This document shows positions 52,875-60,835 of a DNA stretch of 64,000 bases, piece after piece. This DNA is from Phycisphaeraceae bacterium (GTDB taxonomy: Bacteria; Planctomycetota; Phycisphaerae; Phycisphaerales; SM1A02). Below the pieces are notes generated by a model. It was given only the letters and a program-made list of their open reading frames with translations, did no database searches and had not been told where the DNA came from. Each line of letters begins with the position of its first letter. The first letter of the stretch is position 1. Where the stretch lies: assembly GCA_015709595.1 (NCBI GenBank), contig CP054178.1, positions 3,725,205 through 3,789,204 of the forward strand, given 5' to 3'. A program made the translations under genes and the position numbers.

Positions 52875-53483
52875 ATGACCGACGCCGCCAAGACCCAGTT
52901 GCAGCAGACGCTCCTCGCCGCGGCGGTCGGGGATGAACAGGCATGGCGCACCATCGTGGACCTGTATGCCGCACGCGTCTTCGCGCTGCTGCGAGCTCAG
53001 TGGCCCGATGACGAACTGGCGGAAGAGATCACCCAGTCCACGTTCTGCACGGTGGCTTCCAAGCTGGCGGACTACACCGAACTGGGACGCTTCGAGGCGT
53101 GGCTCTTCCGCATCGCCATGAACCGGCTGCGCGATGAAATGCGCCGCCGGAAGCGACAGGCCATCAACATGGAATCCGATGCTCTGGCGACGCTTCCCGG
53201 CTCGGGAATGGAGCGGGATCAGCCCGATCGGCCGGACGAAGAGCAGATCGTCGCCCTGAGAAGGGCGATGGCGAAATTATCGGAATCCGATCGTCACATC
53301 ATTCACCTGCGTCACCACGGCGGGCTCAGTTTCAGGCAGATCGCCGACGTGCTGGGCGAGCCGCTGGGCACCGTGCTGGCCCGCCAGCATCGGGCGCTGC
53401 AGAAACTCGCCGACCTGATGGAGCCCTCCCCGGCCGCGCCGTCCGAGCCGAAGGAACAATCCGATCGAAAGAGACCGCAATGA
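52875..53483 (+). CDS. ECF-family RNA polymerase sigma factor (module 2)
   Basis: A 202-residue sigma factor. Region 2 covers 'WRTIVDLYAARVFALLRAQW' to 'GRFEAWLFRIAMNRLRDEMR', and region 4 'LSESDRHIIHLRHHGGLSFR' with 'PLGTVLARQHRALQKL'. The pair 'LRHHGGLSFRQIADVLGEPL' is the helix-turn-helix that reads the -35. Its stop codon overlaps the next start (ATGA at 53480-53483), so it is translated with a small membrane protein that probably acts as its anti-sigma factor. Confidence 0.9.
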   Translation: MTDAAKTQLQQTLLAAAVGDEQAWRTIVDLYAARVFALLRAQWPDDELAEEITQSTFCTVASKLADYTELGRFEAWLFRIAMNRLRDEMRRRKRQAINMESDALATLPGSGMERDQPDRPDEEQIVALRRAMAKLSESDRHIIHLRHHGGLSFRQIADVLGEPLGTVLARQHRALQKLADLMEPSPAAPSEPKEQSDRKRPQ

Positions 53484-53995
53484 CCCGACCCCACGCACGT
53501 TCTAGCATCGGAACCAGGAATCGCGCTGAACACCCCATGACGCCGCGCAACGGTCATCCCGACCCGATCTTCCAGCCCGAGACCCCGGCGGCCGCCAGGG
53601 TCGATCGGCTGCTGGCGCTGGTCGCCTCCGATGCCGCGGCGCCACGCGGGCTGTCTCAGCGCGTGTTCGAGGCCTCTCGTGGACATCTCGCTCCGCGGCG
53701 TCTGATCTTCCGCGCCGCGGAGCGATCGATGCACAGGCGGCTGGCCCGGACCGGTCGTCTGGCGCTGGCCGCCGGCATCGGGCTGGCCTTCGTCGTCGGG
53801 CTTGTCGCCGTGGATCGCTCGGGTTCACGTCCCACCGACCGCTTCGACGTGGTCGCCATTCCTGAATCGGCGTCGGACGACTTCGACCTCGCGCTCGCCG
53901 AAACGCGCGACCTGTTCGAGTTCTCGTCGTACTCCTTCGACGACCTGTCATATCAGCTCGCCGCCCTTGAGCGCAGCGATCTGTTCTCCCAGTAA
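53480..53995 (+). CDS. Small single-pass membrane protein, putative anti-sigma factor
   Basis: A 171-residue protein with one transmembrane helix at about 93-111 ('LALAAGIGLAFVVGLVAV'). The N-terminal cytoplasmic part is about 90 residues ('ARVDRLLALVASDAAAPRGL') and a 60-residue external part is acidic ('ASDDFDLALAETRDLFEFSS'). It lacks a zinc anti-sigma motif. The 4-base overlap with the ECF sigma gene and the topology support an anti-sigma role, which is inference. Confidence 0.6.
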   Translation: MTRPHARSSIGTRNRAEHPMTPRNGHPDPIFQPETPAAARVDRLLALVASDAAAPRGLSQRVFEASRGHLAPRRLIFRAAERSMHRRLARTGRLALAAGIGLAFVVGLVAVDRSGSRPTDRFDVVAIPESASDDFDLALAETRDLFEFSSYSFDDLSYQLAALERSDLFSQ

Positions 53996-54054
53996 CGTCA
54001 TCCTCACGAGACCGGCACGTCGAGATGCTGTCGAGCCGGTCCGGGAGCCAGTCC

Positions 54055-54852
54055 ATGTTCCGGATCGTCGCCACGCTTCTGATGACCTCGTCAATGCTCT
54101 GCCTGCCCGGCGTCACGCCGTTGTCGCAGGATCCACCCCCCGCGCGAACACGACAGGAGCCGCCATTGCGTCCGCAGGATGCACCGGCCCGCCGCGGGCA
54201 GGACGGGGCGCCCGGCGGCGTCTCCGGTCGCCAGCAGGATCCTCCCGGTCGTCCTGATGAATCGCCGCTCCGACGCGGCGCGACGGAGGATCGTCCACTG
54301 CTGCGCGATCTGACGCGCGAACAGCGCGAGAGCATTATCGCGGTGCTATCCGACCTGCGCCCGCTCACCAACGAGGAGCGGCGACGCCTGTCCAACATGG
54401 ACATCGAGCGCTTCCGCACCCTCATCGCGCAGCACGGGCCCCAGATCATCGAACTCGCCCGCCTGCGGCAGAGCCAGCCGGAAATGTACCGATTCAGAAT
54501 CGAGGATTTTCGGCTGCTGCGTCAGTCCGAGGAGATCGCCGCCCGGCTGCGCGAGGCGAGAAAGTCCGGTCGGACGCAGGCCGCCGCGACGATGGAAGGC
54601 GAGTTGCGTGAGATCGTGGCCAGGCAGATCGACCTGCGCCACCAGGCCCGCGTCCGCGAGGTTGAGGTGCTCGAGCAACGGCTGGTCGAAATGAAACGTC
54701 ACCTGGCGGCCGAGCGAGAGGGACGCGACCGCCTGGTGGCGCGGCGGCTTGCCGAACTGGTCGAGGGCGCCCCGCCCTCCGGCCGCGATCAGCGTCGCCC
54801 GGAGCCGCCTCCCGGCGAGCGGCGCGGCGGAGGCGAATCGCCCCGGCCCTGA
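54055..54852 (+). CDS. Exported coiled-coil protein of sigma module 2
   Basis: A 265-residue protein with a signal peptide ('MFRIVATLLMTSSMLCLPG'), a Pro/Arg/Gln-rich unstructured segment (about 25-85) and a long charged helical part ('ARLREARKSGRTQAAATMEG', 'RVREVEVLEQRLVEMKRHLA'). It recalls periplasmic CpxP- or DUF3106-like sensors, without a clear family match. ATG 54055 follows GGGAG; ATG 54025 is in frame. It follows the sigma and membrane genes by 59 bases and may be the periplasmic signal input of that module (inference). Confidence 0.65.
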   Translation: MFRIVATLLMTSSMLCLPGVTPLSQDPPPARTRQEPPLRPQDAPARRGQDGAPGGVSGRQQDPPGRPDESPLRRGATEDRPLLRDLTREQRESIIAVLSDLRPLTNEERRRLSNMDIERFRTLIAQHGPQIIELARLRQSQPEMYRFRIEDFRLLRQSEEIAARLREARKSGRTQAAATMEGELREIVARQIDLRHQARVREVEVLEQRLVEMKRHLAAEREGRDRLVARRLAELVEGAPPSGRDQRRPEPPPGERRGGGESPRP

Positions 54853-54874
54853 CGTCAGTCGCACCGCGAGAAAC

Positions 54875-55924
54875 TTAGCCGGGCCGAACGAGATCACGAT
54901 CAGCGCTCCGTCTGGAGCGTGGATCGAGCGCCTCGCGCAGCGACTCGCCGACGTAGTTCAGCGACACCAGCGTCACGCCCAGCATCAGGCACGGCCACAA
55001 GAGCAGCCACCAGCGCGCCCGCACGGGGTTGAGCTCTGACAACCCCTCCGCGGCCAGGTTGCCCCAGCTGGGCAGAGGCGGCCGCACCCCGATGCCCAGA
55101 AAACTCAGGAATGACTCCTGCAGGATCGCCTGGGGCACCGTCAGCGTGGCGTACACCACGATCGGACCCATCAGGTTGGGCAGCAGGTGACGAACGAGCT
55201 GCAGTCGCCAGGGCACGCCGATGGCGCGGCAGGCCTCCATGAACGGCTGTTCGCGGATCGAGAGCACCTGTCCGCGCACCACGCGGGCCATGGTGAGCCA
55301 CGAAACGCCTCCGATCGCCGTCAGCAGCGTGACCACGTTGATAACCTGCCGCGCTCCAGGGTCGAGATCATGCCCCAACCGGTCGGTCAGCCCTTCCGCC
55401 GCCACCGCCAGCAGCACGACGAGCAGCACGTAGGGCAGGCCGTACAGGATGTCCACGACACGCATCATCAGGGCGTCGATGCGCCCCCCCGCCAGCCCGG
55501 CGACCGAGCCGTACAACGTACCGATGACCACCGCCAGGCAGGCCGCCGCCAGCCCGACGGCGAGCGAGACGGCGCCACCCGCCAGCACGCGGGAGAGCAG
55601 ATCACGGCCCAGACGGTCCGTGCCCAGCGGACGCCAGGGTCGAGCATCGTCCTGCTCGGTTGCGGCATCGGCGCGGGCGCGCTCGTCCGGCGCGTGCGAC
55701 GCCCAGCCGGGCGGCAGGAGCGTCCGAGCGAGATCCGCGTGCTCGTAGCGGCGCGGCGCTGGTCCGCCGCCCTCCGCCGGCGTGACGCGACCCGCGGTGT
55801 ACGGCAGCGTCGCGAGACACGAAAGCACGATGACCACCAGCACGACGAGCGCCCAGCGCCCCTGGCTCCTCCCCGCGGCGCGCCGCGGATGCGCCGCCAT
55901 ATTGTCCGTCGTCGCACGATTCAC
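54875..55924 (-). CDS. DppC-like ABC transporter permease
   Basis: A 349-residue permease of the dipeptide/oligopeptide ABC group. After one N-terminal helix, an external segment leads into the binding-protein-dependent permease domain: 'GTDRLGRDLLSRVLAGGAVS', 'DILYGLPYVLLVVLLAV' and the EAA loop 'EACRAIGVPWRLQLVRHLLP'. 'QESFLSFLGIGVRPPLPSWG' is a DppC hallmark. GTG 55924 is preferred over ATG 55900 because TATCAT (minus strand, 55931-55936) lies 6 bases upstream. No DppB, ATPase or binding protein is next to it, so partners are elsewhere. Confidence 0.9.
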   Translation of the reverse strand: MNRATTDNMAAHPRRAAGRSQGRWALVVLVVIVLSCLATLPYTAGRVTPAEGGGPAPRRYEHADLARTLLPPGWASHAPDERARADAATEQDDARPWRPLGTDRLGRDLLSRVLAGGAVSLAVGLAAACLAVVIGTLYGSVAGLAGGRIDALMMRVVDILYGLPYVLLVVLLAVAAEGLTDRLGHDLDPGARQVINVVTLLTAIGGVSWLTMARVVRGQVLSIREQPFMEACRAIGVPWRLQLVRHLLPNLMGPIVVYATLTVPQAILQESFLSFLGIGVRPPLPSWGNLAAEGLSELNPVRARWWLLLWPCLMLGVTLVSLNYVGESLREALDPRSRRSADRDLVRPG

Positions 55925-56083
55925 GGCGCGATGATACCGATCTGGCGAGGAACCGGGGTCGGCGCGTATCCTTGGAGCGGGCGTGAGACGCCGGACACTG
56001 AGTGGCGGGCTCGAATCACCACGAGCTCCCTCGGCGCTCAGCACGCAGTACTCATCATGTTCCCACCCTCCGGAGAACCCACC

Positions 56084-58159
56084 ATGCGAACCGCGCAACG
56101 CTTCCCCGGCCTTTGCCTGATCGTTTCCTGTCTGTCGCTGGGGGGCGTGGTGAAATCTCTGTCCACGGCGGTTGCGGCGATTGCACCAGCCGCGATCGTT
56201 CTCGCCCAGTCCTATCCCGCCGACAGCCCCGCGGCCGAAGCGCTGGCCCGCGCCGTGGCGGCGGCGGACCGCATCGCGGGAATCCCCGACGGCCAGCGCA
56301 CCTTCGAGAACACGGTCGGCGCCATCGACGACCTGCTGGCGCAGCTCGAACTCGACACCAACATGATGATGTTCATGGCCTACGTCTCCACCGACGCCGC
56401 CCAGCGTGAGAAGGGACTGCGGGCCGAGGAGGACGTGACCAACTGGCTGATCGCCTTCGGCAAGCGCGAGGACATCGCCGCCGCGGTGCGGGCGTACGCC
56501 GCCACCCGGCCCGCGCTGGAAGGCGAGCGGGAACGCCTGCTCGACTTCCTGCTGCGCGACTTCCGCCGCGCCGGCATGGACCTGCCCACCGACCAGCGCG
56601 AAAAACTGGCCGGCATCGAGCGCGAGATCACGCGGCTGGGCATCGAGTTCGAGAAGAACATCCGCGACGACGAAACCACCGTGCCGCTGACGCGCGAGGA
56701 GCTGGCCGGCATGCCGGAGGAGTTCATCGACGCGCTGCCCCGGGCCGGCGACCTGTACCTCGCCGACATGTCGTATCCCACGTTCATCCCCATGATGGAT
56801 TACGCCGAGAACGAAACCACCCGCGCCCGCATGTGGGTGGCCTACAAGCGGCGCGGCGGGCAGAAGAACGTGGAGGTGCTGGAGCGCATCCTGCGGCTGC
56901 GGGCCGAGGCGGCGTCCATTCTCGGCTACAGCCACCCGGCGGACTACGAGATCGAAGTTCGCATGGCCAAGAACGCCGCCACGGTCAAGAGGTTCTATGA
57001 CGACCTGCGCCCCCTCGTGCGAGCCAAGGCGATCAAGGACTGGGAGGAATTCCAGAACGCCAAGCGCGAGCACACGGGCGACGCGAAGGCCGTGCTGCAA
57101 CCCTGGGATCAGTCGTTCTACGAAAAGCGCCTCATGCGCTCCAAGTACGCCGTGGATTCCGAGCTGGTCCGCCAATACTTTCCGCTCGACCGCGTGATGG
57201 ACGGGCTCTTCTCCATCACCCAGTCGCTGTACGGGCTGACCTACCGCGACGTGACGGCGGACGCCGACTCGCTTGGCTGGCCCGTCTGGCACCCGGACGT
57301 GCGGCTGTACGAAGTGTCTGACAAGGCCGACAACCGCGTGCTGGGGTGGTTCTTCATCGACCTGCATCCGCGGGCCAACAAGTACTCGCACGCCGCCCAG
57401 TGGGGTCTGGCGCAGCACAAGGTGTGGTCGGACGGTCGCGTGACCAAGCCGCTGGCGGCGCTGGTGTGCAACTTCACCAAGCCCACGTCGGACAAGCCCT
57501 CGCTCATGACGCACGACGAGGTGGAGACATTCTTCCACGAGTTCGGGCACTGCCTGCACACGATTCTCAGCGAAGCCACGATCTGGCGGTTCTCCGGCAC
57601 GGGCGTGGAGCGCGACTTCGTCGAGGCCCCGTCGCAGATGTTCGAGAACTGGGTGTGGGATCCCCACGTGCTTGGCGCCTTCGCCCGGCACTACCGGACC
57701 GACGAACCGCTGCCCCGCGAGCTGCTCGACAACATGATCGCCGCCCGCAACCTTGGCTCAGGCATGAAGGCGGAGCGGCAGATCTACTATGGGCTGACGG
57801 ATCAGATCTTCCACACCGCCCCGGGCGGAGAGATCGACACCATCCGCATCGCCGTGGACCTGTTCGGGCAGGCGGAGCTCTACAAGCCCATCGAGAACAT
57901 CTGGCACCACGCCTCGTTCACCCATCTCATCGGTTACCGGGCAGGGTACTACGGCTACCTCTGGTCGCTGGTGTACGCCGAGGACATGTTCCAGCGGTTC
58001 AAGGAGCTGGGCATGCTCGACCCTCAGGCGGGGCAGTACTACCGCAAGCACATCCTCTCGCGCGGCGGCACCCGCGACGGGCTGGACCTGGTGAAGACCT
58101 ACCTCGGCCGCGAACCCAGCATGGAGCCGTTCCTGCGGCACCTGGGGCTGGGAGAGTGA
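56084..58159 (+). CDS. Exported M3-family oligopeptidase
   Basis: A 691-residue zinc metallopeptidase of family M3 (thimet oligopeptidase / OpdA / Dcp group). The active site 'FFHEFGHCLH' has His485, Glu486 and His489; the third ligand lies in 'FVEAPSQMFENWVWD'. An N-terminal signal-like segment ('LCLIVSCLSLGGVV', then Ala-rich) suggests a periplasmic, Dcp-like location. It degrades short peptides. ATG 56084 has a CGGAGAA Shine-Dalgarno; ATG 56057 is in frame. It is divergent from the peptide permease gene, which suggests a shared peptide-use role. Confidence 0.93.
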   Translation: MRTAQRFPGLCLIVSCLSLGGVVKSLSTAVAAIAPAAIVLAQSYPADSPAAEALARAVAAADRIAGIPDGQRTFENTVGAIDDLLAQLELDTNMMMFMAYVSTDAAQREKGLRAEEDVTNWLIAFGKREDIAAAVRAYAATRPALEGERERLLDFLLRDFRRAGMDLPTDQREKLAGIEREITRLGIEFEKNIRDDETTVPLTREELAGMPEEFIDALPRAGDLYLADMSYPTFIPMMDYAENETTRARMWVAYKRRGGQKNVEVLERILRLRAEAASILGYSHPADYEIEVRMAKNAATVKRFYDDLRPLVRAKAIKDWEEFQNAKREHTGDAKAVLQPWDQSFYEKRLMRSKYAVDSELVRQYFPLDRVMDGLFSITQSLYGLTYRDVTADADSLGWPVWHPDVRLYEVSDKADNRVLGWFFIDLHPRANKYSHAAQWGLAQHKVWSDGRVTKPLAALVCNFTKPTSDKPSLMTHDEVETFFHEFGHCLHTILSEATIWRFSGTGVERDFVEAPSQMFENWVWDPHVLGAFARHYRTDEPLPRELLDNMIAARNLGSGMKAERQIYYGLTDQIFHTAPGGEIDTIRIAVDLFGQAELYKPIENIWHHASFTHLIGYRAGYYGYLWSLVYAEDMFQRFKELGMLDPQAGQYYRKHILSRGGTRDGLDLVKTYLGREPSMEPFLRHLGLGE

Positions 58160-58221
58160 ACCGTCGCACCCTGACCGATCAAGGAAGCGAACGGTCCGAT
58201 TGATCGCGTGGACGATAACGA

Positions 58222-58249
58222 AAACCGCCGGCCCTCCGACCGGCGGTTT
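58222..58249. terminator. Bidirectional terminator between convergent genes
   Basis: AAACCGCCGG and CCGGCGGTTT form a perfect 10-bp stem around an 8-base loop. A-rich on one side and T-rich on the other, it can terminate both the M3 peptidase gene and the gene at 58278. Confidence 0.85.
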
Positions 58250-58277
58250 CCGCGCCTCCGTGCGATTGTTCAGGCGT

Positions 58278-58877
58278 TCACGCCGCCTTGCGGAACGCGC
58301 GCGAGTAGGTCCGTGAGAACGTGCGGGAAGAGGTCCGGGGGAACTGGTAGGTCCTGGTCGAGCCGTTGCCGCCGCCAACGTTGAAGTTGAACGACTTCGT
58401 GGCGCGGGGCTTGCGGGTCTTGGCGGTGACGCCGCGCTTGGTCGAGCGGCTGAAGGAGCCGTTCGATGCGGTGTTCCAGCCGAACGACTTCTTCGAGGTC
58501 GTGCGGGACTTCTTGACGGTCGTCGAGCGCTTCTTCGAGGCGGCGTTCTTCTTCGTGGCGTTGGTCTTCTTCGCCGTGGAACGCTTCCTGGAGTTGGATC
58601 GCTTCTTCGAGCCGGTGCTCCAGTTCCAGTTCGAGCCGCCGAAGCCGTTGGCGCTGTTCCAGTTGAAGGAGCGCTTCCAGCCGCTCTGGCGGGCCTTGGT
58701 CCTGGTCGTGCCGCGCTTGGCGACGGTGGAACGGGTCCGCTTCTTCGAGCCGGTGCTGGTGCGGCCGAACTTGGTGGAGAAGGACGCGCCGCGGCGCTTC
58801 ACGTTGCTGGTGCGCGTGCGAGCGCTGGTGCGGGTGCGACGGCTGCGTGAGCCACGCTTCGAGGTGCTGTTCGCCAT
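58278..58877 (-). CDS. Highly basic low-complexity protein without acidic residues
   Basis: A 199-residue protein with 57 Lys/Arg and no Asp or Glu. It is rich in Ser, Thr and Asn. Histone-H1-like basic tracts ('KKTNATKKNAASKKRSTTVK') alternate with aromatic/Asn stretches ('SFNWNSANGFGGSNWNWSTG', 'KSFGWNTASNGSF', 'KSFNFNVGGGNGS'). The ATG follows AGGAG at ideal spacing, which supports translation. The composition suggests binding to DNA or RNA, perhaps nucleoid condensation; no family is recognised. The complementary strand also has a long open frame, but without a comparable ribosome site. Confidence 0.75.
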   Translation of the reverse strand: MANSTSKRGSRSRRTRTSARTRTSNVKRRGASFSTKFGRTSTGSKKRTRSTVAKRGTTRTKARQSGWKRSFNWNSANGFGGSNWNWSTGSKKRSNSRKRSTAKKTNATKKNAASKKRSTTVKKSRTTSKKSFGWNTASNGSFSRSTKRGVTAKTRKPRATKSFNFNVGGGNGSTRTYQFPRTSSRTFSRTYSRAFRKAA

Positions 58878-59123
58878 GTCTGAACTCCTGGGGGGGACTT
58901 GGCCGACCACACGACGATTCGCCGCGCCCCGGCCCCGCCGCTCGAACGATCGAGGGGCTGACACGCTGCATCGGCCGCACAGAAGGACGACTTCACACAG
59001 GTTGACGATTTTCTTCACCTTTTCTCGAACTTCCGCTTGCGAGGCCCCGATCACCATGCCCCGAGTGCCCGGCGGGACTCGGACCCCCGTTGCATCCACC
59101 GGCAAAACGCGTACACTGCGCGC

Positions 59124-59753
59124 GTGCTGACGTACCCGATCCGACTGAGCATTCCCCTCATGCACGCCGTCCTGGTTGCGGCCCTGGCTGTTCTGCTGAC
59201 CGGCTGCGCCGGCCCGCGTCCCGGCGCGGGGGCCTCGCCGGGCGTTCTGCCGCCGGACTTCTCCATCGACCTGACTGTGCTTTCGAGCGACGCCGATGCA
59301 GCGACGCAACCCGTCCACCAGCGGCCCAGCCGGTACGTGGTCTTCCCGGACGGGTCGCTTCATGTCTCGTTCGACCCCACGGTCGCCACGACGACGTTTC
59401 CACCCTTCGTGCGCGTGCTTCGGCGATCGGAACTCGATGCATTGTGGGAACTGCTCCAGCGTCTGGACCTGTCCGACCTCGACGCCGCCGAGCCGGTGGG
59501 CGACCTGCGAATCATGTCCGCCGAACCGGGCGGCTGGAGCACCTCCGCCGTCATCCAGGTGAACGGACGGCGCGCGTGGGTGCGGCAGCGAAGCAGTGCG
59601 CCTGGTGCGTCCGACTCGCCGCTCAACCGGCTGACGCGGGCGCTCGCCCAACTGGCCTGGGCGAGCGACGAGCCGGACCTCAAGCAGCTTCGCATCCCCA
59701 TGCGATACGACTTCGGGCCTGATCCATACGCGCGATACCGCAACAATCCCTGA
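59124..59753 (+). CDS. Putative lipoprotein, first of a related pair
   Basis: A 209-residue protein: signal peptide ending 'AVLLTGC', lipobox with Cys28. The mature part includes 'SRYVVFPDGSLHVSF' and 'LRRSELDALWELLQRLDLSD'. GTG 59124 is chosen because TACACT (59112-59117) lies 6 bases upstream with no Shine-Dalgarno, a leaderless pattern. The gene that follows has the same layout (lipobox, 'V-PDG' strand, then an 'EL..L.ELL' helix), so the two appear to be diverged duplicates. The function is unknown. Confidence 0.7.
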   Translation: MLTYPIRLSIPLMHAVLVAALAVLLTGCAGPRPGAGASPGVLPPDFSIDLTVLSSDADAATQPVHQRPSRYVVFPDGSLHVSFDPTVATTTFPPFVRVLRRSELDALWELLQRLDLSDLDAAEPVGDLRIMSAEPGGWSTSAVIQVNGRRAWVRQRSSAPGASDSPLNRLTRALAQLAWASDEPDLKQLRIPMRYDFGPDPYARYRNNP

Positions 59754-59819
59754 TCCGGCTCGGCGATGCACTGCGACACCCATCACCACCACCCCTCTAC
59801 GCTTCGGAACGTCCCGTCC

Positions 59820-60323
59820 ATGCGGCGAGTTTCCTGCTGGTTCACGCTCTGCGCCCTGGTCGCGGTCGCGTCACTCGCGCTGAGCGGCTGCGGAAGCGGC
59901 GTGCGCGCGGGTAAGCGAACCTCCCCCACCGGCGGCGTGGCCCTGCGAATGCTCATCACCGACGGCCAGACGTCGCACGCCCTGTACGTGGTGGAGCCCG
60001 ACGGAACCATTGGCTTCGGCGGCGGATGGGCGGCCCTCGATGACCGCACCACCTGGACCGGCGCGATGACCGAGCAGGAGCTGCAATCGCTTGCGGAACT
60101 GCTGCGCCTACATGGCTGGTTCGACGGCAAGCCCGCCGCCGACGATCCCACCGACGCGGGGCGTCACAAGGTCCGCTTCGCCTTCCCCGATGGCGGCTGG
60201 CGACTCGACGCGCCGTACGGCGGGCGGAACATCACGCCCATCCGCCAGTTCCTGCAGTCCGTCAGCATGAGACGCAACCAGTCGGTCTTTGACCAGTTGC
60301 CCGAGCCGGGCGAGCGTCGGTGA
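59820..60323 (+). CDS. Putative lipoprotein, second of a related pair
   Basis: A 167-residue protein: signal peptide ending 'LALSGC', lipobox with Cys24. Then 'ALYVVEPDGTIGFGGGW', 'MTEQELQSLAELLRLHGWFD' and 'HKVRFAFPDGGWRLDAPYGG'. The order of strand and helix motifs mirrors the gene at 59124. ATG 59820 is chosen for the signal peptide; codons upstream are His-rich and unlikely. It is 66 bases after its neighbour. The function is unknown. Confidence 0.7.
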   Translation: MRRVSCWFTLCALVAVASLALSGCGSGVRAGKRTSPTGGVALRMLITDGQTSHALYVVEPDGTIGFGGGWAALDDRTTWTGAMTEQELQSLAELLRLHGWFDGKPAADDPTDAGRHKVRFAFPDGGWRLDAPYGGRNITPIRQFLQSVSMRRNQSVFDQLPEPGERR

Positions 60324-60835
60324 CAGACGCGACGCCGCCGCTGGACTGTTCAACTTCAACTTGAACCACCCAATCGGACTTCAGGCGGTCCAGAACACCT
60401 TGAAACCCCGCGTGGGTACAGAGAAGAGAATGGAAGTGGCGAGCCATCCCGACGTGCACAAGGCGGGACGCGAGTCGCTATTGGACGCTATCCGACGAGG
60501 GCCGCGCGTCACGTGTCCGGCGCGATCGGTGTAAGTGGCTATCAACATTCAGCTTGCACTCGGTCGCACCCCGCCACCCATCTTTTTTCCACATTTCCCC
60601 ACAATCCACGGAATCCCCCACCCCCTGCCCCTGTCCTTCCCCCAGAGAGACCGGCGCGGTATCCGCGCGATGCGATGACCTGTCCCGTGAATGAGGAGGG
60701 GAGAGGCCATTGATCGTGTCCGATAACGCGGCGGCGCGGGGCCGAACAGGGGTCGGGCCACGGTTGGCCCGGCCGGGTGGCACGGACGCACGCATCATGC
60801 CGAAATGGCCGATGCGTAGGAACTGAGGAGGCCGC
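60324..60835. other. Gene-free interval of about 510 bp before the GspE/PilB gene
   Basis: No recognisable gene. It includes an AT-rich pyrimidine patch near 60583-60605 and a GC-rich leader (about 60740-60830). A short open frame at 60289-60534 shows no family resemblance and overlaps the lipoprotein end. The GspE-like gene's promoter should lie here but is not clear. Confidence 0.6.

Noticed and set aside
54875-57691. A continuous 938-codon open frame on the minus strand
   Set aside because: Only the part from 55924 downwards shows family motifs (DppC-like permease). The upstream part is antisense to the M3 peptidase gene and is open only because of high GC.
58366-59130. A plus-strand frame of 254 codons opposite the basic protein
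   Set aside because: It lacks a Shine-Dalgarno and its Val/Arg/Phe-rich translation has no recognisable feature; the minus-strand frame has an ideal AGGAG. Which strand is real is still not fully certain.
60289-60534. Short plus-strand frame of 81 codons in the interval before the GspE-like gene
   Set aside because: It overlaps the previous gene, has no ribosome site and no family resemblance.
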